Shown here: positions 34,711 to 40,250 of the stretch, piece after piece | Layout of the letters: each line of letters begins with the position of its first letter | How positions within the stretch are numbered: position 1 is the stretch's first letter | DNA from: Planctomycetota bacterium | GTDB lineage: Bacteria > Planctomycetota > UBA1135 > GCA-002686595 | Direction: 5' to 3' | Assembly: GCA_004357655.1 (NCBI GenBank) | Contig: SMVQ01000133.1 | Coordinates: 1 to 40,250, forward strand | Length of the DNA stretch: 40,250 nucleotides | The notes under the pieces: model-generated | What the model saw: only the letters and a program-made list of their open reading frames with translations | Told to the model about the DNA's origin: nothing | The model's database searches: none | Position numbers and translations under genes: made by a program

Positions 34711-36029
34711 TCGAGGAACATCCCCGCGACCGTGGCCGTCATCCACGAGGCGAACGCCCCGCCGAGCATCGCGCGCAAGGCGAGGCGCGAGAGGTCCTGG
34801 CGCCGATTGGGAGCGAGGGGGCTGATGCCGCCGATCTGGATGCCGATCGAGCTGAAGTTGGCGAAGCCGCAGAGGGCGTAGGCGGCCATCTTGAGGCTGC
34901 GGTCGGACATCACCGGCGTGGTCTGCGAAGCGATCTGCGCCAGGTCCGTGAAGGCGACGAACTCGTTGACGGCGATCTTGGTCCCGAGCAAGCCCCCGAA
35001 CGTCTGGCAGTCCTCCCAGGCGACGCCCATCATCCAGGCCACGGGTGAGAACACCCAGCCGAAGATGCGCTGCAGCGTGAGGGGGTCATTGCCTTCGCCC
35101 ATCGGGATCGCGCCGAGGCCCCAGTTGACGAGCGCGACCAGGGCGACGAAGGCGATCAGCATCGCGACCACATTGAGGTAGAGCTTGAGGCCCGCCGAGG
35201 TCCCGTCCGCGGCCGCGTCGAGCACGTTGACCGAGGTGCGGTCGAGCTCGATCTTCACGCCACCAGCGGTGGCCGACACCTCCGTCTCCGGGACCATGAT
35301 CTTCGCGAGCACGAAGGCCGCGGGCGCCGACATGAAGCTCGCGGCGAGGAGGTGTCCCGCGTACTCCGCCCCGAGCACACCGATGTACACGGCGAGCACC
35401 GAGCCCGCGATCGTCGCGAAGCCGCCCGTCATGAGCGCCATCAGCTCCGACTTCGTCATCGTGGGGATGTAGGGCCGCACGACGAGCGGCGCCTCGGTCT
35501 GTCCCACGAACACGTTGGCGGCCATCGCCAGCGACTCGGCCCCCGAAACCTTCATCAAGAAGGACATGGCCTTGGCCAGGACCCAGATGACGCGCTGCAT
35601 GATCCCGAGGTAGTACAGGATCGCCATCACGCAGGAGAAGTAGATGATCGTCGGCAGCGCCTTGAACGCGAAGACGATCTGGACGCCTTTCTGCTGTTCG
35701 TCGGAGAGGTGGAACGGATAGCTCGAGAACCAGGTGAGCTCCGAAGGCGCCGCGCCCGGCACGGACTCGTCGACGTAGAAGCCGGCGAGCGCGCCGTAGA
35801 CCATCTTCGCGCCCTGTTCCCCGAAGGAGAGGAACGTCGTCACGAGCTCGGACAGCCCGTCCAGGGCGTTTCGACCGAGGTCCGTGCGCAGGATGATCAC
35901 CGCGAGGGCGATCTGCATCAGGATCCCGGCCACGACCAAGCGCAGGTCCACGCGTCGCTTGTGGCTCGACATCAGCCACGCGAGGGCGCAGAAGAAGAGG
36001 AGTCCGAGAAGGGCGCGCAGGATGGTCAC
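34707..36029 (-). CDS. Concentrative nucleoside transporter (CNT/NupC family)
   Basis: The 440-residue inner-membrane protein matches the CNT family, which brings in nucleosides with H+ or Na+. It has an N-terminal helix pair, a gate domain (YFSCVMAILYYLGIMQ, GAESLAMAANVFVGQTEAPLVVRPYI) and the C-terminal signatures NEFVAFTDLA and YALCGFANFSSIGIQIGG. The QTEAPL motif forms part of the nucleoside site. An insertion of about 40 polar residues (SVPGAAPSELTWFSSYPFHLSDEQQ) lies between the early helices, as in some CNT proteins. It starts at GTG, 18 nt after the deoA stop, and overlaps the PNP gene by 4 nt, supplying substrate to both phosphorylases. Confidence 0.95.
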   Translation of the reverse strand: MTILRALLGLLFFCALAWLMSSHKRRVDLRLVVAGILMQIALAVIILRTDLGRNALDGLSELVTTFLSFGEQGAKMVYGALAGFYVDESVPGAAPSELTWFSSYPFHLSDEQQKGVQIVFAFKALPTIIYFSCVMAILYYLGIMQRVIWVLAKAMSFLMKVSGAESLAMAANVFVGQTEAPLVVRPYIPTMTKSELMALMTGGFATIAGSVLAVYIGVLGAEYAGHLLAASFMSAPAAFVLAKIMVPETEVSATAGGVKIELDRTSVNVLDAAADGTSAGLKLYLNVVAMLIAFVALVALVNWGLGAIPMGEGNDPLTLQRIFGWVFSPVAWMMGVAWEDCQTFGGLLGTKIAVNEFVAFTDLAQIASQTTPVMSDRSLKMAAYALCGFANFSSIGIQIGGISPLAPNRRQDLSRLALRAMLGGAFASWMTATVAGMFLE

Positions 36030-36047
36030 GGCGGGTACGTTACCCGC

Positions 36048-37361
36048 TCACGCCGTGAGCCGCGAGAGAACGAGCGGCGGGCGCTCCCACGCTTCGCCGA
36101 TCTCGTCGATCCACAGGGCGCGCGCCAGGTGCCGCCGGCACTTCGGGAGCCCGGCGCCGTCGCGGTGGTGGATCTCGACGAGGGCGTCGCCCGCGCGGAC
36201 GCGCTCGCCGGCCCGCTTGTGGAACACGACGCCGACGACGGGATCGATCTCGTCCTCGAGCCGCTGGCGCCCGCCCCCGAGGACGGCGACGGCCTCCCCC
36301 ACGGCGCAGCAGTCGGCGAACAGGAGCACGCCCTCCTCCTCCGCCACGATCGTCTCCACATCGGGCGCGGACGGCAGCGCGCCCGGGTCCGCGATGCACG
36401 CCGTGTCTCCGCCCTGCTCGGCCACGACCCGCTCGAAGACGTCCATCGCGCGGCCGTCGTCGAGGCTCGCCGCGACGGCGCCTCGCCCTGCGTCGAGGTC
36501 TTCCGCCGCGCCGCAGGCGACGAGCAGCTCGCCGCCGAAGGTCGTGACGAGCTCGCGCAGGTCGGCCGGACCGTCGCCGGCGAGGCACGCGAGGCTCTCC
36601 GCGATCTCGAGCGTGTGGCCGACGGCGAGCCCGAGCGGCTGACCCATCGACGTCTGGAACACGGTCGCGGGCAACCCGAACCGTTCGGTGAGGCCGAGCA
36701 TCGTGCGCGCGAGCTCGGCGCCGCGTTCCGGGTCGGCCAGGAACGCGCCCGAGCCGAACTTCACGTCGAGCACGAGCGCGTCGAGGCCCTCGGCCAGCTT
36801 CTTCGAGAGAATCGAGCTCGCCATGAGTGGGATCGATGCGACGAGACCCGTGACGTCGCGCAGCGCGTAGAGCTTCTTGTCCGCGGGCACGAGGCGCTCC
36901 GTCTGCCCCCCGAACGCGACGCCCGTGCGCTCGAGAACGCGGCGGAAGGTGGCCGGATCGAGGGCGGTCCGGAACCCAGGGATCGACTCCAGCTTGTCGA
37001 GCGTGCCCCCCGTGTGTCCGAGCCCGCGCCCCGACACCATCGGCACGCGCACGCCGCACGCGGCGACGGCGGGCGCCAGCGGGATCGACACCTTGTCGCC
37101 CACGCCGCCCGTCGAGTGCTTGTCCGCTTTCTGACCCGCGATGCCCTCCAGGTCCATCACGTCACCCGAGCGCAGCATCGCACCCGTCCAATGGAAGAGC
37201 TCATCCTCCTCCATCCCGACCATGAAGATCGCCATGAGCAGCGCCGACGCCTCGTAGTCGCGGACGTCGCCCGCGACGTAGCCGGTGATGAACGCGTCGA
37301 TATCGGCCTTCGAGAGCGCCTGCCCGTCGCGCTTGGTCGCCAGAATGCGGCGGACGTCCAT
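36048..37361 (-). CDS. deoA: Thymidine/pyrimidine-nucleoside phosphorylase
   Basis: The 437-residue enzyme has the three domains of the NP-II family: an N-terminal helical domain (DIDAFITGYVAGDVRDYEASALLMAIFMVGM), the alpha/beta phosphate-binding core with KHSTGGVGDKVS and SGRGLGHTGGTLDKLES, and a C-terminal domain ending in a biotinyl-like fold (VGVVFHKRAGERVRAGDALVEIHHRDG). It splits pyrimidine nucleosides phosphorolytically to (deoxy)ribose-1-phosphate and the base. DeoA and Pdp forms cannot be told apart safely from this. Its ATG shares a base with the deoB stop (TGATG), showing tight coupling. Confidence 0.95.
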   Translation of the reverse strand: MDVRRILATKRDGQALSKADIDAFITGYVAGDVRDYEASALLMAIFMVGMEEDELFHWTGAMLRSGDVMDLEGIAGQKADKHSTGGVGDKVSIPLAPAVAACGVRVPMVSGRGLGHTGGTLDKLESIPGFRTALDPATFRRVLERTGVAFGGQTERLVPADKKLYALRDVTGLVASIPLMASSILSKKLAEGLDALVLDVKFGSGAFLADPERGAELARTMLGLTERFGLPATVFQTSMGQPLGLAVGHTLEIAESLACLAGDGPADLRELVTTFGGELLVACGAAEDLDAGRGAVAASLDDGRAMDVFERVVAEQGGDTACIADPGALPSAPDVETIVAEEEGVLLFADCCAVGEAVAVLGGGRQRLEDEIDPVVGVVFHKRAGERVRAGDALVEIHHRDGAGLPKCRRHLARALWIDEIGEAWERPPLVLSRLTA

Positions 37362-38533
37362 CAGGGGCGAATCTCTGCCAGGAATGACCGTCCGAATTCG
37401 CCCGGGACGAGTCCGAACGCCTCTTCCACCGTCGCCCCGACGTCGGCGAAGCTCGTGCGCGTACCGAGGTCGACGCCGCCCTTGACGCCCGGGCCCGCCG
37501 CCAGGATCGGCACGTACTCACGCGTGTGGTCCGTGCCCGCGGCGTGCGTGGGGTCGTTGCCGTGGTCCGCGGTGAGCAGAACGATGTCATCCGCGCGCAG
37601 CTCGGCCTCGAACGCGACGTAGTCCGCGTCGAACTCCTCGAGCGCGCGCCGGTAGCCCGGGGCGTCGCGGCGGTGGCCGTAGAGCATGTCGAAGTCGACG
37701 AGGTTCAGGAAGCAGAGCCCGCCCTCGAGCTCGCGCGCAATCCTGGTCGTCTTGCGCATGCCGTCGCGGTTGCCTTCGGTGTGGACCGAGCGCGTGACGC
37801 CGCGGCCGGCGAAGATGTCCTCGATCTTGCCCACGGCGACGACCGGCACGCCGCCGGCCTTCAGCCGATCGAGGGCCGTGTCATGCGGCGGCTCGAGTGA
37901 ATAGTCCTTGCGGTTGTACGTGCGTTCGAACGCGCCGGGAGCGCCGACGAACGGCCGCGCGATCACGCGCGCGACGCCATGCGGCGTGAGGATTTCCCGG
38001 GCGATCAGGCAGACCTCGTACAGGCGCTCCAGCCCGAAGTGCGCCTCGTGCGCGGCGACCTGGAAGACGCTGTCGGCGCTCGTGTACACGATCGGCTTGC
38101 CCGTCGCGATGTGCTCGACGCCGAGGCGTTCGATGACCTCGGTGCCGGAAGCGGCCGCGTTGCAGAGGATGCCCGGCACCCCGGAGCGCTCGACGAAGGC
38201 GTCGATGATCTCGTCCGGAAAGCCCTCGGGAAAGACCGGGAACGCGTGCTCGAGGGGGCAGCCCATCATCTCCCAGTGTCCCGTCGACGTGTCCTTGCCG
38301 ATGGAGCGCTCCGCCATGCGCCCGAACGCGCCCTCCGGACGGGCGACGCGCGGCACGCCGGTGACGCCGGGGACGTGACCCAGGCCGATCGCCGTGAGGC
38401 GCGGCACGTCGAGCCCACCCGCCGCCGACACGATGTGGTCGAGGGTGTGCGTGCCGGCGTCGCCGAACCGGTCCGCGTCCGGCAGCGCGCCGACGCCGAG
38501 CGAGTCCAGGACGAGGATGAAGACACGGCGCAT
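37361..38533 (-). CDS. deoB: Phosphopentomutase
   Basis: The 390-residue alkaline-phosphatase-superfamily enzyme converts (deoxy)ribose-1-phosphate to the 5-phosphate, linking the phosphorylases to DeoC and RpiB. Metal and catalytic segments are present: LDSLGVGALPDA at the N-terminus, KDTSTGHWEMMG with the phospho-accepting Thr, NLVDFDMLYGHRRD, LLTADHGNDPT and GTDHTREYVPIL. Two manganese ions are expected. It is the first clear pathway gene of the nucleoside operon, with a small acidic-protein gene 23 nt upstream. The ATG is the first in frame. Confidence 0.97.
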   Translation of the reverse strand: MRRVFILVLDSLGVGALPDADRFGDAGTHTLDHIVSAAGGLDVPRLTAIGLGHVPGVTGVPRVARPEGAFGRMAERSIGKDTSTGHWEMMGCPLEHAFPVFPEGFPDEIIDAFVERSGVPGILCNAAASGTEVIERLGVEHIATGKPIVYTSADSVFQVAAHEAHFGLERLYEVCLIAREILTPHGVARVIARPFVGAPGAFERTYNRKDYSLEPPHDTALDRLKAGGVPVVAVGKIEDIFAGRGVTRSVHTEGNRDGMRKTTRIARELEGGLCFLNLVDFDMLYGHRRDAPGYRRALEEFDADYVAFEAELRADDIVLLTADHGNDPTHAAGTDHTREYVPILAAGPGVKGGVDLGTRTSFADVGATVEEAFGLVPGEFGRSFLAEIRP

Positions 38534-38556
38534 GGGTGTGGCGCTTCGCGCCCCGG

Positions 38557-38784
38557 CTACTTCCGGCCGATGGCCTGCGCTATGAGGCCCTCGATCGCCT
38601 GCTCCATCTCATCGACCCACTCTTCGCCGAAGTCCCGCTCGAGGATGTCGCGTTCAGAGAACTCGTACCGCCCCGACCTGGAGTCGAAGTCGAACTGGTA
38701 GTCGTGCTCGCTGCCGTCGTCTTCGGTCACCATCACGAGGACGATGCTGCTGTCCTTGTCGAGCTCGGCGCGAAAGCTGGCCAT
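38557..38784 (-). CDS. Small acidic protein of unknown function
   Basis: A 75-residue product with a strongly acidic middle (VTEDDGSEHDYQFDFDSRSGRYEFSERDILERDFGEEW) and an amphipathic helix at the end (VDEMEQAIEGLIAQAIGRK). No known domain. The frame continues upstream, and an ATG at 38829 would add 15 residues (MVVPAPPRSSSTNES); neither start has a clear ribosome binding site. It lies directly upstream of deoB on the same strand and may be the first gene of that operon. Confidence 0.7.
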   Translation of the reverse strand: MASFRAELDKDSSIVLVMVTEDDGSEHDYQFDFDSRSGRYEFSERDILERDFGEEWVDEMEQAIEGLIAQAIGRK

Positions 38785-38870
38785 GGATTCGTTGGTAGAG
38801 GAGGATCGAGGTGGGGCTGGAACGACCATACGGGGCGGCCCGGCGGCACATGCTAGGATACTCACATTCC

Positions 38871-38926
38871 CGTGCCCGTCGCGCCCGCAATCCGGACGCG
38901 ACGCGCGCCGAAGCGGCACGGGCACG
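38871..38926. repeat. 9-bp inverted repeat in the leader of the lipoprotein gene
   Basis: CGTGCCCGT at 38871-38879 is exactly complementary to ACGGGCACG at 38918-38926. The second arm ends just before the ATG at 38929, so the hairpin could affect translation of the + strand gene. Confidence 0.5.
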
Positions 38927-38940
38927 AGATGTTCCCAACG

Positions 38941-40104
38941 ATGCGATCGCTCACTCTCCCCCTCCTCCTCCTCCTCGCCGGCTGTTCGAGCTGGGAGCCG
39001 GTGCGTCGCTACGATCGCTGGACGCTCTACGAAGAGCGGGCGAGCGAGGTGTCGCCGGAAGCCTTCGAGGCGGCGTTCAACCCCGCGTTCGAGGCCGTGG
39101 AGGCGGCTCTCGGCCCATTCGAGCGGCGCGTACACGTCCACGCCTGGAACGGCGCGGTCAGCCTGGACGGGGCGCAACGCGGGTCGATTCGCCGCGACAG
39201 GGAGGACGCGATCGAGGACATTCCCGGAATCGGGCCGGCGCTCATCCAGGCCTACCATTCGCGCGGCGGGTCGGGGCCGTTCGCGCCGACCGGCATCTTC
39301 ATCGGAACGGCGGACGCAGGGACGGCCGTGCACGAGCTCGTGCACGCGCGGATCGCTGAGTCGGGCCGCTCGCTCCCACTGTGGTTCGAGGAAGGCTACG
39401 CCTCGATCCTCGGCGACGGGCTGCTCGTCGGAGGTCGCTGGGTCGTCGACGGGCTCGCCTGCTGGCCCTGGCGCGAGCTCTCCGAGGAGCGATTCTCGGA
39501 CGCCGAGCTCACGCGGCTCCTGGAGCTCCGGGCTTCGGACGACGCCACGATCAAGGAGAACGTGCTCGTGCACTTCCTCGGCTGGGCGATCGCCTTCGAT
39601 CTCTACCGCGAGACGGGGACTCTCGATTGGGAGGTGTGGCTCGACCGGTTCGACGAGCGCGATACGCTCGCGGAGGCCCGACGCCGGCTCGCGCGCACCC
39701 TCGCGCCCGAGACCCCCATCGACTGGTGCGAGCGACTCGCGGATCCCGATCCGGGCGTGCGGCTCGCATGCGCGAAAGGCATGTGGAAGCTCCGCTCGGA
39801 GGCCGTGTTCCACCGGCTCATGGAGGCCCTCGAGGACGAGCGCAATCCCGAGGTCCGCGTGGGCCTGGCGATCAACGCGCTCGCCGCCGCCGGCGAGCTG
39901 CGGCTCCACTGGCGGACGTGGCGCAGCGCCGAACGCCGGATCCTGCGCGCCCTGCGCGACTCGGAGCTGCCCGATTCCGCGGAGCGCGCGGCCGCGCTCG
40001 AGCTCTACCACGCCTACCGGCCCGATCGCCGCGGCATCCACGGCACCCACGGCGACCAGGCGCAGGCCGCCCTCGCCCGGCTCGCGCGGTTCTGGGAAGA
40101 GTGA
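38941..40104 (+). CDS. Lipoprotein with HExxH metallopeptidase-like domain and HEAT-like C-terminus
   Basis: The 387-residue protein has a lipobox (LLLLLAGC, lipid Cys15) and should be anchored in a membrane facing outwards. HELVH at 131-135 followed by WFEEGYASILGDG (Glu150/151) gives the zinc site of gluzincin-type peptidases (peptidase MA-like group). The C-terminal third (about 270-385) is helical with HEAT-like repeats: DPDPGVRLACAKGMWKL and ERNPEVRVGLAINALAA. The substrate is unknown. The ATG before RSLTLPLLLLL is taken as the start; one four codons upstream (38929) is also possible. Confidence 0.88.
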   Translation: MRSLTLPLLLLLAGCSSWEPVRRYDRWTLYEERASEVSPEAFEAAFNPAFEAVEAALGPFERRVHVHAWNGAVSLDGAQRGSIRRDREDAIEDIPGIGPALIQAYHSRGGSGPFAPTGIFIGTADAGTAVHELVHARIAESGRSLPLWFEEGYASILGDGLLVGGRWVVDGLACWPWRELSEERFSDAELTRLLELRASDDATIKENVLVHFLGWAIAFDLYRETGTLDWEVWLDRFDERDTLAEARRRLARTLAPETPIDWCERLADPDPGVRLACAKGMWKLRSEAVFHRLMEALEDERNPEVRVGLAINALAAAGELRLHWRTWRSAERRILRALRDSELPDSAERAAALELYHAYRPDRRGIHGTHGDQAQAALARLARFWEE

Positions 40105-40109
40105 CGGTC

Positions 40110-40160
40110 AGGGCCCGTTCGAGAACAAGTGTCACGTTTCGGCGAGCCATCGTCGTTCCT
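40110..40160 (+). mobile_element. Left arm of foldback element E, interrupted
   Basis: About 50 bp match the left arm of element A (AGGGCCCG, GAACAAGTGTCACGTTTCGG, CGTCGTTCCT) with only two or three differences. The match stops at 40160, where an unrelated inverted repeat begins. The element starts 6 nt after the lipoprotein stop. The other arm is not present before the window ends. Confidence 0.75.
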
Positions 40161-40162
40161 CC

Positions 40163-40234
40163 TGAGGAACTTCCCGCCATGTTCACGCCAAGTGTCCGTC
40201 TGATGACGGCGCCCTGGCTCTGGGAAGTTCCTCA
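40163..40234. repeat. 13-bp perfect inverted repeat inside element E
   Basis: TGAGGAACTTCCC (40163-40175) and GGGAAGTTCCTCA (40222-40234) flank 46 bp. TCGTTC occurs just before and just after, which could be a target duplication of a small nested insertion. No ORF is present. Confidence 0.55.
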
Positions 40235-40250
40235 TCGTTCTCTCCCGCCG

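Overview
The window is strongly GC-rich, gene-dense bacterial DNA with many 1-4 nt gene overlaps (ATGA, GTGA, TGATG) and frequent GTG starts. A eukaryote/archaeon-like prolyl-tRNA synthetase, a large set of secreted amidohydrolase paralogues and a cytoplasmic-type molybdoenzyme with a fused FeS/NrfD partner recall Planctomycetota-like or other uncultivated high-GC phyla. This placement is an inference from style, not a marker-gene result. I see no rRNA, tRNA, CRISPR array, phage gene or recognisable transposase.

Layout. 1-3571: end of an unknown gene, an orphan type IV/type II pseudopilin, a run of six stem-loops, a DUF1858-rhodanese gene (minus strand) and proS. 3572-3674 is a perfect 51-bp palindrome exactly between two convergent stop codons. 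3675-7948 (minus): molybdopterin oxidoreductase and a fused four-cluster ferredoxin/NrfD membrane partner, a complex iron-sulfur molybdoenzyme. 8095-11482: a secreted protein, a two-gene Hsp20 operon and a cation/proton antiporter fused to a PTS EIIA domain. 11668-15154: an unknown protein, a structured non-coding stretch, a methyltransferase/MOSC-like gene pair and a TrpD2-like phosphoribosyltransferase-fold protein.

15488-30236 (minus) is the most striking coding region: ten consecutive genes, evidently one operon, carrying eleven amidohydrolase-superfamily domains, most with signal peptides. Only four domains keep the HxH metal motif; two keep one His and five have lost both. Four genes carry long lysine/aspartate/glutamate-rich segments or acidic tails. 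Some members are probably enzymes and others pseudoenzyme partners.

30615-38784: a small unknown gene, a YjbQ-family gene, then a minus-strand nucleoside salvage set: phosphopentomutase, pyrimidine-nucleoside phosphorylase, CNT nucleoside transporter, purine nucleoside phosphorylase, RpiB-like isomerase and deoxyribose-phosphate aldolase. Together these import nucleosides, split off (deoxy)ribose-1-phosphate, convert it to the 5-phosphate and cleave deoxyribose-5-phosphate to glyceraldehyde-3-phosphate and acetaldehyde. DeoC and RpiB have unusual N-terminal extensions. 38941-40104 is a lipoprotein with an HExxH metallopeptidase-like domain.

The most novel signal is non-coding: a family of long foldback elements (six copies or partial copies at about 13967, 15203, 31585, 31746, 32825 and 40110), TA-flanked where intact, each lying just past the stop codon of a gene. 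Their paired arms, and a three-way-junction-like core in two or three of them, differ between copies while staying self-complementary, which looks like structural covariation.
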